From Helianthus annuus (lineage: Eukaryota > Streptophyta > Magnoliopsida > Asterales > Asteraceae), in assembly GCF_002127325.2 (NCBI RefSeq), contig NC_035439.2, positions 3,753,770 to 3,817,769 of the forward strand: 64,000 nt of DNA. The letters are read 5' to 3'. Positions 11,119-23,691 of this stretch are shown in pieces. Within the stretch, counting starts at the first letter, position 1. Every line of letters starts with the position of its first letter. The notes beneath the pieces are model-generated. The model did not search any database and was not told where the DNA came from. It saw only the letters and a list, made by a program, of their open reading frames with translations. A program made the position numbers and the translations under genes.

Positions 11119-11364
11119 GGCTCTGTTTCTTCCTTTTTGCTTTGGGAGGTGCCGTTGAGGGTCCGGGCAGTCTACTTTTGTTCCTTTTCTTGTATTTATG
11201 GTAGAATTAGTGGTCTTTTTGCTTCTTTTGTGATTTTGAGCTCATTTCATCCTGAAAATACAAAAGGAAGACAAAAACACTCTTTTTCCAACATTAGTAC
11301 TTAAAAAGGGTTAGTTTTATGCCTTAATTGATGTGTTTTATATGTTGCATTTTACACACATCAG

Positions 11365-12439
11365 CTAGCCAAAGGTTTCATTAGACCTAGTTCGTCTCCT
11401 TGGGGAGCACCAATCTTATTTGTCAAGAAGAAGGACGGATCGATGCGTCTGTGCATCGATTACCGTGAGCTTAACAAGGTCACTATCAAGAATAGGTATC
11501 TGTTACCCCGGATCGACAATCTGTTCGATCAGCTTCAAGGGGCAAGTTACTTCTCTAAGATCGATCTGAGGTCAGGCTATCACCAACTGAAGGTTAGAGA
11601 TGAAGACGTACACAAGACTGCATTTAGGACTCGTTATGGTCACTACGAGTTCCTAGTGATGCCTTTCGGGCTCACTAATGCACCAGCGGCATTCATGGAT
11701 CTCATGAACCGTGTCTGCAAACCATACTTGGACAAATTTGTTATCGTCTTCATTGACGACATCCTCATCTACTCAAAGGACCAAGCTGGTCATGAGAAGC
11801 ATCTTCGATGTATTCTTTCGCTACTTCAACAGGAGAAGCTTTACGCCAAATTCTCTAAATGTGAATTCTGGCTTCGAGAAGTCCAATTTCTTGGACATAT
11901 GGTTAGTGAGCGTGGTATCCAAGTGGATCCCACTAAGGTGGAAGCTGTCATGAATTGGCAAGAGCCGAAGACACCCACGGAAATTCGCAGCTTCTTGGGA
12001 TTGGCAGGATATTATAGGCGTTTTATTGAAAATTTTTCAAGGATTGCCGCACCCCTAACTTCGTTGACTAGAAAGAATGTTAAGTTTAACTGGGGTCCTA
12101 AGCAGCAGGAAGCCTTTGATATCCTTAAGCAGAAGCTAAGCAATGCACCTGTGTTGACATTGCCTGATGGAATAGAAGAGTTTGTGGTATATTGTGATGC
12201 ATCACACACCGGGATGGGATGTGTGCTTATGCAGAAAGGCAAGGTTATTGCCTATGCTTCACGTCAGTTAAAAGTGCATGAAAAGAATTACACCACCCAT
12301 GACTTGGAGTTGGGTGCCGTTGTATTCGCACTGAAGCTATGGAGGCACTATTTATATGGCATCAAGTGTGTGATCTATTCTGGTCACAAGAGCCTCCAGC
12401 ATCTGTTCAACCAAAAGGATTTGAATATGAGACAGCGAC
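11365..12439 (+). pseudogene. Reverse transcriptase and RNase H fragment of the old chromovirus
   Basis: The frame is open from 11365 to the insertion at 12439. It runs from just upstream of the RT palm ([16 protein letters not shown]) through catalytic FIDDILIYS to most of RNase H (CDASHTGMG and THDLELGAV) and breaks at LNMRQR. The N-terminal part is cut off by the Athila element and the C-terminal part continues at 21635. It is about 75-80 percent alike, by eye, to the RT of the nested chromovirus, so the two belong to one lineage but are not copies of each other. A DH motif of RNase H reads SGHKS where the nested element has TDHRS: a conserved Asp has become Gly. Confidence 0.9.
12435..12439. 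other. Left target-site duplication GCGAC
   Basis: GCGAC directly precedes the left LTR at 12440 and is repeated at 21630-21634 directly after the right LTR. Removing the element and one copy restores the open RT-RNase H frame. Confidence 0.97.
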
Positions 12440-14639
12440 TGTCACACCCTCAAAATCCCACATGCGGAGTACCACCGCTTGGGAGCGTGACATGACCAGG
12501 ATCAAGCCATCAATCATATCAAACATAGCATTTAATAATAATAAAAGTCATTAAAGTAGTTCATCATGACATGATTGATGTTTCAAAACCAAGCATTGTT
12601 TAAGTAGCGGAAGCATTGTTGTAAACCCAAGTTAAAAATACTGAAATGTCATAAGTGTCTAACAAAGTAATACGATCCTTGTCCACAACGACCGGCTCCT
12701 CTTTGTGCAAGCTCCATGTACCTAACGATCTGCAAGGCATGTAACAGAATGATCAACAAACTAGTTGAGCGAGTTCACAGTAAGTAAGTAAGTAACGGTA
12801 AGCAACGGGTGGCTCTACTGGGCCGATAGTAAGTTATACAGGTGGGGGCTTCCCATGTTATGTGACCACTAGACTATTCGTATCAACTACTCGTATCATC
12901 CCTGTTCTTCTTCCGAGAACAGTAGCGCGTATGGGGTGTACGTAGGTTTTACGCACGTATCCTTCACAACCGAGGATAGGAGACGCGGGGGTGTACGTAG
13001 GTTTCACGTACGTATCCTTTGTACCGAGGATAGAAGTAAGTAATGCGTACACGTAGGTTTTACGTGCGTGCCTGACATCCGAGGCAGTGATTGGCATATG
13101 ACCACGTAGGTGTTATTCTAACCTACGGAACCATCCTGACATCCGAGGATCATGGTAGGTGATAGTCTAGGAAAAGCATATGTACGTTCTTAGTCAATTG
13201 TAACCTTTATCCCATTCCCACGACCCGGGAATCCCATGCCTTAGTAGGAGTGTGAACTCACCTGGGTTTGCTCGGCAGACAATAAAATGCTCAAGTATAC
13301 AGTAAGAGATCAACCACGTCCTATCATGGTTACTTATGCAAGTTAGGTTCGTACTCAACTATTGCATGTATCAGCTACACGTATGTATACACATATAATC
13401 ATGGCAATGTACACGTATTCCACTAGCAGCCCAAAACAAACAATAAACAAATATCCAAGTGCCCGGCCCAAACCAATTGGGCCTGTATAGTAAAAAGTCC
13501 AATAGCATGGCCCGTTTCGAGTCGCAACGAGGAGATCCCGAGTCGCAACGGGACACGTAACGGTGATGTTCTCGAGTCGCAATCGGAGCTGGTCTCGAGT
13601 TGTTAAGGTCCGGTTACGAGTCGCAACGGGACTCGCAACCGTGGTTTCGGTTCGTCATGGTCCGGTTACGAGTCGCAACGGGACTCGCAACCATGGTCTC
13701 GGCTTGTGCTGCTGGGTGTGAGGTTTCGACTCGCAACTGGTGATACCGAGTCGCAACCGTGTGTGTAACTGGTTTCCATAATCATTCCTAACAATCATTC
13801 CGTGATTCTAGCAAACAACTTAGGCAGTTTCGGATTTCAGATCAATCACAGAAATTTATTAACAGTTTCATATTAACAACAGATCATGTTCATAGCAAAT
13901 TTCATATTATTAAGAACAGTAATAATTCATTCAAACAACATGCAATCGGATTACCATACAAGCCTTATACCGAATCCTTAACTATCATGCAACCTAGCCG
14001 GTTAACAACATATTCTCGGACCAATTAGTGTACATGCAGCCGGTTATTCCCATTCACCCAATTCGATTTTTAACAGGAACACTAACAAGAACAATAGCCT
14101 TCGACCCGGATATCATGTATTCATAAATCATATTCTTATGAACAGACTTGCAAAGACAATAAATCATATAGCAACAACCCTAGATTACTATCATGCAATT
14201 CGAATACTAACAAGATCATATAAGCACGAATTCAATAACTCGATACTAACCGAGACAAGGAGAGAAAGATTCCGAATTCAAAAGCTTGAATGGGTGTTCG
14301 GCGGTTCTTGGTTCCGACTCGAGAGAGAGATCGTGTGTGTGTAATCTTGGTTGCGTGTAAAGTGAGAAGTAAAAACCCTAATTGTGTATATGCATATACG
14401 TGTGAGGTGAGGGTGGGCCGAAACCTCACTTGGGCCGTCTTGTGATCTCGAGTCCATTACATGGACCGAGTGGGTTTGCAAACAATAGTAAAGCCCAATT
14501 GATTTATGGATCGGGTGTAGTGTTGTGTGGTCCAATAACGCAACATTTAAACATTTAACCGTAACATTCATTCAATCAAATAAGGTTCACATAAACACGT
14601 ATCGTTACACAAAGCAAGTCTAAAGTTCGAGTTGTCACA
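12440..14639 (-). repeat. 3' LTR of the nested chromovirus (2200 bp)
   Basis: It starts TGTCACACCCTC and ends CGAGTTGTCACA on +. It contains about three tandem units of roughly 57 bp with CGTAGGTTTTACG (12925-13150) and a cluster of CGAGTCGCAACGGGACTCGC repeats at 13513-13760. Confidence 0.97.
13513..13760. repeat. GAGTCGCAAC repeat cluster in the chromovirus LTR
   Basis: About eleven copies of GAGTCGCAAC or its shortened form ACTCGCAAC, several as head-to-tail pairs. They are CpG-rich in an otherwise AT-rich LTR. The same cluster lies at 20503-20750 in the other LTR. Confidence 0.85.
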
Positions 14640-14778
14640 TTATCCCCAACTAATTGGAAATTTCGTCCCGAAATTTGGTATGCACTCACTGAGGAAGCTA
14701 GGTAAATTATAGCGTTCACTGGTTTTCCTGGGGTGTCACATCCTCCCCCCGTTGATCTGGAATTTCGTCCCGAAATTC
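14634..14778 (-). repeat. Duplicated pol-end/LTR-boundary motif
   Basis: Two versions of one 44-bp block (LTR-start TGTGACA, purine tract, then the inverted AATTTCGGGACGAAATT) lie 100 bp apart at 14634-14677 and 14734-14778. The outer one is the working LTR edge. The inner one, with a better purine run (GGGGGGAGGA), is now read as the last codons of Pol. Confidence 0.8.
14640..14655 (-). other. Polypurine tract of the nested chromovirus
   Basis: The - strand reads AATTAGTTGGGGATAA directly before the LTR start. It is weak compared with the purine run at 14740-14750 inside the pol end. Confidence 0.5.
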
Positions 14779-17700
14779 TGAAGTAGTAGCTTCAGCCTCA
14801 GTAGTGGTTGCATTGGTTTCGAATAACTGGGGGTACTTTTCTGTCATCCTGTCTTCGCGTTCCCAGGTGTACTCTGGGCCACGTTTGGAGTTCCAACGAA
14901 CTCGAACAAGAGGGATTCTCTTGTTTTTGAGGACCTTCACATCCCGGTCCGTGATTTCTACCGGTTCCTCGACGAACTGCAACCGCTCGTCGATAGTTAG
15001 TTCCTTAAAAGGAATGATGAGGGTTTCATCCGATAAGCACTTCTTTAGGTTCGACACATGAAAGACATTGTGAACTGCTCCGAGTTCAGCTGGTAGGTTC
15101 AACTTGTAGGCTACCTTGCCAATCTTTTCTAAGATTTCGAATGGTCCGACGTACCGCGGATTCAGTTTGCCCCTTTTGCCAAAACGTACCACACCCTTCC
15201 AGGGTGAAACTTTTAGTAAAACTCGGTCCCCGACCTGAAATTCCAAAGGCTTTCTACGCTTGTCCGCGTAGGCTTTCTGACGGTCGCGTGCTGCCGCCAT
15301 GCGTTGTCGTATCTGTGCTATCTTTTCTGTGGCGTCCACTACAATCTCTGGACCCGTAATCTGACTATCCCCCACCTCTGCCCAACAGAGAGGTGACCGG
15401 CATTTACGTCCGTATAATGCCTCGAATGGAGCGGCTTGAATGCTGGTATGGTAACTGTTATTGTATGAAAACTCCACCAATGGGAGGTGTTTTTCCCAGC
15501 CGTTGCCGAAATCGATAACGCATGCCCTAAGCATGTCTTTAAGTGTTTGAATCGTTCGCTCAGACTGCCCATCCGTCTGAGGATGATATGCTGTGCTCAT
15601 GTCCAATCGTGAGCCGAAAGATTTATGCATTGCTTGCCATAGCTCTGACGTGAATCGTGCATCGCGATCCGAAATAATAGAGGTGGGCACTCCGTGCCTC
15701 GAAACAACTTCTTTAAGATAGACGTCTGCGAGAGTGGAGAACTTGTCCGTTTCCTTAATCGGCAGGAAGTGTGCAGACTTGGTGAGTCGATCAACTATGA
15801 CCCATATTGTATCGTTCCCACGCTGAGATCTAGGTAAGCCTGTAACAAAATCCATGGAAATTTCTTCCCATTTCCATTGAGGTATCTTAGGCTGCTGAAG
15901 TAGACCAGCTGGCTTCTGATATTCAACCTTGACTCTCGCACAGGTCAAACATTTTCCAACGTACGTAGCGATGTGGGCCTTCATGCTAGGCCACCAATAA
16001 GTAGTGCTGATGTCGTGGTACATTTTATCTGACCCTGGATGTACCGAGTAGCGAGACTTGTGCGCTTCATCCATTACAAGTTCGCGTAAACCGCCATAGA
16101 GAGGGACCCAAATCCGGCCCGTTACATAGTAGGCGCCGTCTTCCTTTTGTTCCATTTGTTGTCGTGAGCCGCGTAAGGCTTCAGCCTTGACGTTTTCGGG
16201 CTTCAATGCTTCTACCTGAGCATTTCGTATCTGTGCAGGAAGGCTAGACTGAATCGTAAGCTGTAGCGCTCGCACGCGCTTCGGTAAGGTGTCCTTTCGA
16301 CTTAGAGCGTCAGCCACAACATTGGCTTTGCCTGGATGGTACTTGATGGCGCATTCGTAGTCGTTAAGTAACTCGACCCATCGTCGTTGACGCATGTTCA
16401 AATCCTTCTGCTTAAGGATATGCTCGAGACTCCTGTGATCGGTGTAAATCGTGCACCTGGTACCGTACAGGTAGTGTCGCCATATCTTAAGCGCGAAAAC
16501 AACAGCTCCCAGCTCTAGATCGTGCGTCGTGTAGTTTCGTTTGTGAACCTTGAGTTGCCGAGAAGCGTAGGCTATCACTTTATCACGTTGCATCAACACA
16601 CATCCAAGACCCTGGATGGATGCATCACAATATACTACGAAGTCTTCTGTGCCTTCTGGCAACGAGAGAATAGGTGTGCTGCAAAGCCTATCCTTTAGAT
16701 ACTGAAAAGCAGTTTCTTGCGTTTTGCCCCAACGGTAGGTGACACCCTTCTGTGTCAGTAGCGTAAGTGGTTGCGCGATCTTTGAAAAGTCTTTAATAAA
16801 CCGTCTGTAGTAACCTGCCAAACCCAAGAATTGGCGTATTTCCGTTGGCGTTCGTGGTGCAGGCCAGTTTCTGATCGAATCTACCTTAGATGGATCGACG
16901 TGAATCCCATCCTTGTTTACCACGTGGCCTAAGAAGTGGACTTCACGAAGCCAGAAGTCGCATTTTGAAAGCTTGGCGTACAACTGTTCCTTTCGAAGGA
17001 GTTCCAAAATAAGGCGAAGATGCTGCTCGTGCTCCTCCTGACTCTTGGAGTAAATCAGGATGTCGTCGATGAAAACAATGACGAACTTGTCGAGATAGGG
17101 TTTGCACACCCTGTTCATAAGATCCATGAATACTGCAGGTGCATTCGTAAGTCCGAACGGCATAACCAAGAACTCGTAGTGACCATAGCGAGTTCTGAAT
17201 GCTGTCTTAGAGACGTCCTCCTCGCGGACTCTCAGTTGATGATATCCTGACCGTAGGTCGATCTTGGAATAGTAACACGACCCTTGAAACTGGTCGAATA
17301 AGTCGTCTATGCGGGGAAGAGGATAACGGTTCTTCACCGTCACCTTGTTCAGTTCCCTGTAGTCTATACACATCCTGAACGTACCGTCTTTCTTTTTCAC
17401 GAAAAGCACTGGAGCTCCCCAAGGCGAAAAGCTTGGACGAATGAAGCCCTTTTCCAAGAGCTCTTGTAGCTGCTTTGACAATTCTTCCAATTCTGATGGA
17501 GCTAGACGATATGGTGCGCGAGCTATGGGTGCTGCTCCTGGAGCGAGCTCGATCTGAAATTCAACCTGACGATGAGGCGGTAAGCCAGGTAAATCTTCAG
17601 GAAACACCTGAGGGAAGTCACGTACGACTGGTATATCCTCCAATTTCTTTTCCGTTACTGATGCGTCTGAAACAAGAGCCAAAATGGCTGTGTGACCTTT

Positions 17701-19335
17701 ACGTAAGCACTTCTGAGCTTTCAAGAATGAGATGATGCCAACCACAGCACCACTCTTGTCGCCTTGGACTTCAAGAGGTTCTTGACCAGAACGTGGAATA
17801 CGAATGATCTTCTCGCTGCATAAAATTTCTGCCTGGTGTTGGGATAACCAATCCATCCCAATCACGACGTCGAAACTTCCCAAAACTATGGGAATGAGAT
17901 CAATAGAGAAGGCTTGACCAGCTAGGATAAGTTTACAACCCTGTACTACGTGCGTGGCTTCTAAACTTTTACCGTTAGCTAACTCTACTACATGTTTGGT
18001 GGGTAAAAGTGTTGGTGCACGTTTTAGCAGTTGACACATTTTCACAGACATATAGCTTGTATCCGCACCCGAATCAAACAAAACAGTAACGTAAATATTG
18101 TCGAGGAGAAACTTACCCATAACAACGTTGGGATCGTTCACTGCGTCACCTCGACCTAGCACAAAAGCACGACCCCGAGCTTCGTTGCCGTTGTTATTTC
18201 CTCCGTTGTTGTTGCCGTTGCCCTGGTTGTTGTTGTTGTTGTTGTTCTGGTTCCTGTTGAGCTGTGGGCAGTGTCTCTTGATGTGGCCTTCAGCACCACA
18301 ATTGTAGCATCCCTTGTTGCCCTGTTGTTGGTTAGGCTGAGATTGAGGCTGCTGCTGATTTTGGTTCGCAGGACGAAGGCTTCTACAGTCTTTGGCCTCG
18401 TGACCCATCTTGAGGCATCTTTGACAACGACCCTTGGTACACTGACCGTTGTGGTGCCTGTTGCAGTTGTTGCACTTTGGAAGATTTCCGCGATATCCAG
18501 CCTGCCTGTGGCTACCTGACGACTGCTGGTTAGGGCTTTGATAGTTGTCAGTCTTTCGCTGCTGATTCTGGGACTGAACCGAAACTGATGCTTTGCTTGA
18601 ATCCCCCTCCCATTTCCTCTTGTTGTCACTGAGGGTAACGGGAGTAGCTGAAGGAGTGACTGTAGCAGTAGCGTTGACACGCTTAGGCAGTTTATTCTGA
18701 TCCACTGCCTGATCGGTGATGCGATGAGCGAGACGCTGGATTTCCTGGATGTTGTCGAGGTTAGCCGAGGTAACGTGGCTCTGGATTTCTGGTGCCAACC
18801 CCTTGAGATACATCTCGATACGCTTGTATGGAGGGTCTACCATAGTTGGACACAGCACGGCCAGCTCGTTTGACCGCTTGGTATACGCTTCAATCTCCGA
18901 CCCAACCATTTTCAGATTATACAGCTCGTCTTCCAACTTGTGAATATCTTCACGCGTACAATACTCTCTCTTGATAAGTTCCTTAAAATCGTTCCAGGGT
19001 GTGGCGTTAGCAGCTGCCAACCCCAGAATTTGCACCTGCGCGTTCCACCAGGTTAGCGCGATTCCTTCTAAAGTGCCGGTGGCGTATTTCACCCTGCGTG
19101 CCTCAGGGCATTCACACATTTCGAATACTGATTCTAGCTTCTCGAACCAGTGGAGGAGTCCAACCGCTCCTTCTGTGCCGCTGAACGTGCCGGGACGGCA
19201 GTCCATAAAGTTCTTGAATGTGCAGACAGGCTGCTGCGCGTGTTGACCTGCTTGAGCTGCTGCAACTGCCGCAGCAACTTGGGCTTGAACAAGAGCCTCT
19301 AACTGGGCTTGTGTCATGTTAATTCTTCCAGCCAT
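14716..19335 (-). CDS. Chromovirus Gag-Pol polyprotein, intact
   Basis: One 1539-residue frame covers everything the element needs. Gag: retrotrans-gag domain about 55-215, two CX2CX4HX4C knuckles at 304-317 and 343-356, and a degenerate CX2C pair before them, in glutamine- and asparagine-rich linkers. Protease: [11 protein letters not shown], active Asp 421. Reverse transcriptase about 635-820, with FIDD at 755-758. RNase [28 protein letters not shown]. Integrase: HHCC finger ending CLTCARVK, then [16 protein letters not shown] and the GQSERTIQ acidic residue. C-terminal chromodomain: [16 protein letters not shown], which in this family can guide integration to marked chromatin. Gag and Pol share one frame, as usual in this lineage. 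The ATG at 19335 is the first in frame, about 80 bases after the primer site. No stops or frameshifts. Confidence 0.96.
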   Translation of the reverse strand: MAGRINMTQAQLEALVQAQVAAAVAAAQAGQHAQQPVCTFKNFMDCRPGTFSGTEGAVGLLHWFEKLESVFEMCECPEARRVKYATGTLEGIALTWWNAQVQILGLAAANATPWNDFKELIKREYCTREDIHKLEDELYNLKMVGSEIEAYTKRSNELAVLCPTMVDPPYKRIEMYLKGLAPEIQSHVTSANLDNIQEIQRLAHRITDQAVDQNKLPKRVNATATVTPSATPVTLSDNKRKWEGDSSKASVSVQSQNQQRKTDNYQSPNQQSSGSHRQAGYRGNLPKCNNCNRHHNGQCTKGRCQRCLKMGHEAKDCRSLRPANQNQQQPQSQPNQQQGNKGCYNCGAEGHIKRHCPQLNRNQNNNNNNNQGNGNNNGGNNNGNEARGRAFVLGRGDAVNDPNVVMGKFLLDNIYVTVLFDSGADTSYMSVKMCQLLKRAPTLLPTKHVVELANGKSLEATHVVQGCKLILAGQAFSIDLIPIVLGSFDVVIGMDWLSQHQAEILCSEKIIRIPRSGQEPLEVQGDKSGAVVGIISFLKAQKCLRKGHTAILALVSDASVTEKKLEDIPVVRDFPQVFPEDLPGLPPHRQVEFQIELAPGAAPIARAPYRLAPSELEELSKQLQELLEKGFIRPSFSPWGAPVLFVKKKDGTFRMCIDYRELNKVTVKNRYPLPRIDDLFDQFQGSCYYSKIDLRSGYHQLRVREEDVSKTAFRTRYGHYEFLVMPFGLTNAPAVFMDLMNRVCKPYLDKFVIVFIDDILIYSKSQEEHEQHLRLILELLRKEQLYAKLSKCDFWLREVHFLGHVVNKDGIHVDPSKVDSIRNWPAPRTPTEIRQFLGLAGYYRRFIKDFSKIAQPLTLLTQKGVTYRWGKTQETAFQYLKDRLCSTPILSLPEGTEDFVVYCDASIQGLGCVLMQRDKVIAYASRQLKVHKRNYTTHDLELGAVVFALKIWRHYLYGTRCTIYTDHRSLEHILKQKDLNMRQRRWVELLNDYECAIKYHPGKANVVADALSRKDTLPKRVRALQLTIQSSLPAQIRNAQVEALKPENVKAEALRGSRQQMEQKEDGAYYVTGRIWVPLYGGLRELVMDEAHKSRYSVHPGSDKMYHDISTTYWWPSMKAHIATYVGKCLTCARVKVEYQKPAGLLQQPKIPQWKWEEISMDFVTGLPRSQRGNDTIWVIVDRLTKSAHFLPIKETDKFSTLADVYLKEVVSRHGVPTSIISDRDARFTSELWQAMHKSFGSRLDMSTAYHPQTDGQSERTIQTLKDMLRACVIDFGNGWEKHLPLVEFSYNNSYHTSIQAAPFEALYGRKCRSPLCWAEVGDSQITGPEIVVDATEKIAQIRQRMAAARDRQKAYADKRRKPLEFQVGDRVLLKVSPWKGVVRFGKRGKLNPRYVGPFEILEKIGKVAYKLNLPAELGAVHNVFHVSNLKKCLSDETLIIPFKELTIDERLQFVEEPVEITDRDVKVLKNKRIPLVRVRWNSKRGPEYTWEREDRMTEKYPQLFETNATTTEAEATTSEFRDEIPDQRGEDVTPQENQ

Positions 19336-19415
19336 TGATCTTCATGTCAAAGGCGAAATAGGTGAGAAAAGTTCGCGAATAGTGCGATGACAGATAAGTG
19401 TAAGCACGTAAGGGC

Positions 19416-19426
19416 CTCTGATACCA
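19416..19426 (-). other. Primer-binding site, tRNA-iMet type
   Basis: The - strand reads TGGTATCAGAG three bases inside the LTR (spacer GAT). This matches the initiator-Met tRNA 3' end used by chromoviruses. Confidence 0.92.
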
Positions 19427-19429
19427 ATC

Positions 19430-21629
19430 TGTCACACCCTCAAAATCCCACATGCGGAGTACCACCGCTTGGGAGCGTGACATGACCAGGATCAAGCCAT
19501 CAATCATATCAAACATAGCATTTAATAATAATAAAAGTCATTAAAGTAGTTCATCATGACATGATTGATGTTTCAAAACCAAGCATTGTTTAAGTAGCGG
19601 AAGCATTGTTGTAAACCCAAGTTAAAAATACTGAAATGTCATAAGTGTCTAACAAAGTAATACGATCCTTGTCCACAACGACCGGCTCCTCTTTGTGCAA
19701 GCTCCATGTACCTAACGATCTGCAAGGCATGTAACAGAATGATCAACAAACTAGTTGAGCGAGTTCACAGTAAGTAAGTAAGTAACGGTAAGCAACGGGT
19801 GGCTCTACTGGGCCGATAGTAAGTTATACAGGTGGGGGCTTCCCATGTTATGTGACCACTAGACTATTCGTATCAACTACTCGTATCATCCCTGTTCTTC
19901 TTCCGAGAACAGTAGCGCGTATGGGGTGTACGTAGGTTTTACGCACGTATCCTTCACAACCGAGGATAGGAGACGCGGGGGTGTACGTAGGTTTCACGTA
20001 CGTATCCTTTGTACCGAGGATAGAAGTAAGTAATGCGTACACGTAGGTTTTACGTGCGTGCCTGACATCCGAGGCAGTGATTGGCATATGACCACGTAGG
20101 TGTTATTCTAACCTACGGAACCATCCTGACATCCGAGGATCATGGTAGGTGATAGTCTAGGAAAAGCATATGTACGTTCTTAGTCAATTGTAACCTTTAT
20201 CCCATTCCCACGACCCGGGAATCCCATGCCTTAGTAGGAGTGTGAACTCACCTGGGTTTGCTCGGCAGACAATAAAATGCTCAAGTATACAGTAAGAGAT
20301 CAACCACGTCCTATCATGGTTACTTATGCAAGTTAGGTTCGTACTCAACTATTGCATATATCAGCTACACGTATGTATACACATATAATCATGGCAATGT
20401 ACACGTATTCCACTAGCAGCCCAAAACAAACAATAAACAAATATCCAAGTGCCCGGCCCAAACCAATTGGGCCTGTATAGTAAAAAGTCCAATAGCATGG
20501 CCCGTTTCGAGTCGCAACGAGGAGATCCCGAGTCGCAACGGGACACGTAACGGTGATGTTCTCGAGTCGCAATCGGAGCTGGTCTCGAGTTGTTAAGGTC
20601 CGGTTACGAGTCGCAACGGGACTCGCAACCGTGGTTTCGGTTCGTCATGGTCCGGTTACGAGTCGCAACGGGACTCGCAACCATGGTCTCGGCTTGTGCT
20701 GCTGGGTGTGAGGTTTCGACTCGCAACTGGTGATACCGAGTCGCAACCGTGTGTGTAACTGGTTTCCATAATCATTCCTAACAATCATTCCGTGATTCTA
20801 GCAAACAACTTAGGCAGTTTCGGATTTCAGATCAATCACAGAAATTTATTAACAGTTTCATATTAACAACAGATCATGTTCATAGCAAATTTCATATTAT
20901 TAAGAACAGTAATAATTCATTCAAACAACATGCAATCGGATTACCATACAAGCCTTATACCGAATCCTTAACTATCATGCAACCTAGCCGGTTAACAACA
21001 TATTCTCGGACCAATTAGTGTACATGCAGCCGGTTATTCCCATTCACCCAATTCGATTTTTAACAGGAACACTAACAAGAACAATAGCCTTCGACCCGGA
21101 TATCATGTATTCATAAATCATATTCTTATGAACAGACTTGCAAAGACAATAAATCATATAGCAACAACCCTAGATTACTATCATGCAATTCGAATACTAA
21201 CAAGATCATATAAGCACGAATTCAATAACTCGATACTAACCGAGACAAGGAGAGAAAGATTCCGAATTCAAAAGCTTGAATGGGTGTTCGGCGGTTCTTG
21301 GTTCCGACTCGAGAGAGAGATCGTGTGTGTGTAATCTTGGTTGCGTGTAAAGTGAGAAGTAAAAACCCTAATTGTGTATATGCATATACGTGTGAGGTGA
21401 GGGTGGGCCGAAACCTCACTTGGGCCGTCTTGTGATCTCGAGTCCATTACATGGACCGAGTGGGTTTGCAAACAATAGTAAAGCCCAATTGATTTATGGA
21501 TCGGGTGTAGTGTTGTGTGGTCCAATAACGCAACATTTAAACATTTAACCGTAACATTCATTCAATCAAATAAGGTTCACATAAACACGTATCGTTACAC
21601 AAAGCAAGTCTAAAGTTCGAGTTGTCACA
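19430..21629 (-). repeat. 5' LTR of the nested chromovirus (2200 bp)
   Basis: Same length as, and apparently one base different from, 12440-14639. It carries the same repeat clusters at offset +6990. Confidence 0.97.
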
Positions 21630-21634
21630 GCGAC
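21630..21634. other. Right target-site duplication GCGAC
   Basis: Matches 12435-12439. Confidence 0.97.
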
Positions 21635-23205
21635 GATGGATGGAAACTTTGAATGATTATGATTGTGAGATAAGATACCATCCTGGCAAGGCGAATGTAG
21701 TCGCTGATGCCTTGAGTCGAAAGGAAAAGGTAAAGCCTATAAGGATCAATGCCAAGAGCATCGAGATAAAGAATAGTTTGAATGAAAGGTTGCTAGCTGC
21801 ACAGAAGGAAGCTATGCTGGAAGCTAACTATCCTAATGAAAAGCTAGGAGTAACTGAAGAACAATTATCCTGTGGCAAGGACGGAATTTTAAGGTTAAAT
21901 GGGCGAATATGGGTTCCAGTATATGGAGGACTTCGAGATGTTATCCTCCAGGAAGCCCACAATTCCAAATACTCCGTTCATCCTGGAGCTGACAAGATGT
22001 ACCAAGATTTGAAGGCAAAATTTTTGGTGGATAGGCTTGAAGAAGTCTATAGCTACCTATGTAGCTAAATGTTTGACATGTGCGCAAGTCAAAGATGAAC
22101 ATCAGAAGCCGTCAGGTTTGCTGCAACAGCCTGAACTTCCCGAGTGGAAGTGGGAAATGGTAACGATGGATTTCATCACCAAGTTGCCGAAGACTAGAAA
22201 AGGAAACGATACGATATAGGTGATAGTTGATAGGTTGACTAAGTAAGCTCATTTCCTACCCATTAAGGAGACTTATAGCGTCGACATGTTAGCCCAATTA
22301 TACGTAGATAAGATCGTACCTCTACATGGCGTACCTGTGTCTATTATCTCTGAGAGAGATACAAGGTACACATCTCATTTTTGGAAAAGTTTCCAACAAT
22401 CTTTGGGCATGCGCTTAAACTTCAGTACGGCTTACCATCCTCAGACGGACGGGAGAGCGAGCGTACGATCCAAACCTTGGAAGACATGCTTCGTGCATGT
22501 GTGATCGACTTAGGTGGTAGTTGGGATAACCGCCTGCCATTGATCGAGTTCTCGTATAACAATAGCTACCATACCAGCATTAAGGTTGCGCCTTTCGAGG
22601 CCTTGTACGGTAGGAAGTGCAGGACGCCCGTGTGTTGGGCGGAAGTTGGAGATGTTCAACTGACAGGACCAAAAATAGTCTTTGAAACGACGGACAGGAT
22701 TGTCCAGATTCGAGAACGCCTAAAAGCTGCCAGGGATAGGCAGAAAAGCTACGCAGATTTAAAGCGTAAACCTTTTAACTTCGAAGTAGGTGACAAGGTA
22801 CTGCTTAAAGTATCACCCTGGAAGGGAGTGATGCAATTTGATAAGAAAGGCAAGTTAAGCCCGAGATACATAGGACCCTTCGAGATCATCGAACGTGTCG
22901 GATCAGTTGCCTATAAGTTAAACTTACCCGAAGAGCTCAGTGGTATTCACAATGTATTCCACATCTGCAATCTGAAGAAATGTGTCGCTGATGATTCACT
23001 GGTTATACCACACACATATGTGCACATAGAAGAGAGCTTGAAATTTGTTGAAAAACCTGTGTCGATCGAGGATCGACAGGTTAAGAAGCTTCGAAGGAAG
23101 CATGTACCGATTGTAAAGGTTAAATGGGATGCCCGTAGAGGTCCCGAGTACACATGGGAGGTCGAATCCACAATGAAAGAGAAGTACCCTCATTTGTTTC
23201 AGTAA
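21630..23205 (+). pseudogene. RNase H end, integrase and chromodomain of the old chromovirus
   Basis: Continues the frame broken at 12439 (QRRWMETLNDYDCEIRYHPG). A one-base shift near 22021 breaks the zinc-finger region. In-frame stops lie at 22217-22219 (TAG, where the related element has TGG for Trp) and 22244-22246. A second shift lies near 22450, in the GQSERT motif. The second integrase acidic site reads ISERD where active copies have ISDRD, so the catalytic Asp is Glu. From 22450 to the stop at 23203 the frame is open again through the chromodomain ([15 protein letters not shown]). It is dead as a polyprotein. Confidence 0.92.
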
Positions 23206-23225
23206 ATCTCGAGGTCAAGATTTCT

Positions 23226-23241
23226 TTTAAGGGGGTGAGGA
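23226..23241 (+). other. Polypurine tract of the old chromovirus
   Basis: TTTAAGGGGGTGAGGA directly precedes the LTR start TGTAACACC, 20 bases after the pol stop. Confidence 0.85.
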
Positions 23242-23691
23242 TGTAACACCTCGAAATTTTCCGTCAAATGAAATATCGACACGTGTCACGTGCGACAAAA
23301 GTATTATAAACCCGGACTTAGTTAAAGATGTTTGGCAGGATTTATTTTTTTGAACATGTCGACATGTTAATTTATACCTCTGAACGACTTCATTATAAAT
23401 CCCAAGACCCTAACGTGATTAACAAACATCTAGTATACCTTTAAATCCGGTGATTACTAATAATGATGGATTCCAAATTTTGCAAGAATAGATCCTATGA
23501 ATTAATGCTAGATAAACTTTCGTGTGTAATTCTATCATTGTGCAAACCAATAATTCTACAAGATAGGTAGACACAACTGATCAAGCATGGGTTAAAAGGG
23601 CCTCATACTGACAAATTCAGGCTCAAAACTTTACCATGCAAGTTGCCTATTCAAAGCTTGAAAGGTTAAATTTTTTTTGCCTTCTGGTAAA

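Larger units (their letters stand above)
1..11363 (-). mobile_element. Athila-type Ty3/gypsy retrotransposon, one LTR truncated by the window edge
   Basis: Direct repeats at 1-1118 and 9662-11363 flank a pol reading frame, an extra downstream ORF, a primer-binding site and a polypurine tract, all on the - strand. Pol type, the tRNA-Asp-like primer site and the extra ORF after pol point to the Athila lineage. The right end joins the reverse transcriptase frame of an older chromovirus in mid-codon context, so this element interrupts that one. The flanking duplication would be GCTAG (11364-11368) but its partner lies left of the window. The LTRs differ at about 7 of 1118 aligned positions by eye, so the insertion is fairly recent. 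Confidence 0.93.
9662..11363 (-). repeat. 5' LTR of the Athila-type element (complete, 1702 bp)
   Basis: It has inverted ends (TGATGTGTG and its complement) with TG and CA termini. It is repeated at the left edge of the window. On the - strand it carries a TATA-like TATAAATA at 10870-10877, the palindrome cluster 10894-11118 upstream of it, and a perfect 13-bp hairpin at 10953-10981. Confidence 0.93.
12440..21629 (-). mobile_element. Complete chromovirus (Tekay/Del-like Ty3/gypsy), nested, recent
   Basis: A 9190-bp element has two 2200-bp LTRs, a 5-bp target duplication, a tRNA-iMet primer site, a polypurine tract and one open Gag-Pol frame of 1539 residues. I found one difference between the LTRs (G at 13368, A at 20358), so it inserted very recently. 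The chromodomain at the end of integrase places it among chromoviruses. All needed parts look intact, so it may be able to move. Confidence 0.96.

Noticed and set aside
12858..13097. 79-residue frame in the chromovirus LTR, repeated at 19848
   Set aside because: Comes from tandem units in the LTR; no domain and no start context.
18156..18680. 174-residue frame on - inside gag
   Set aside because: Alternative frame through low-complexity Gln/Asn codons of Gag.
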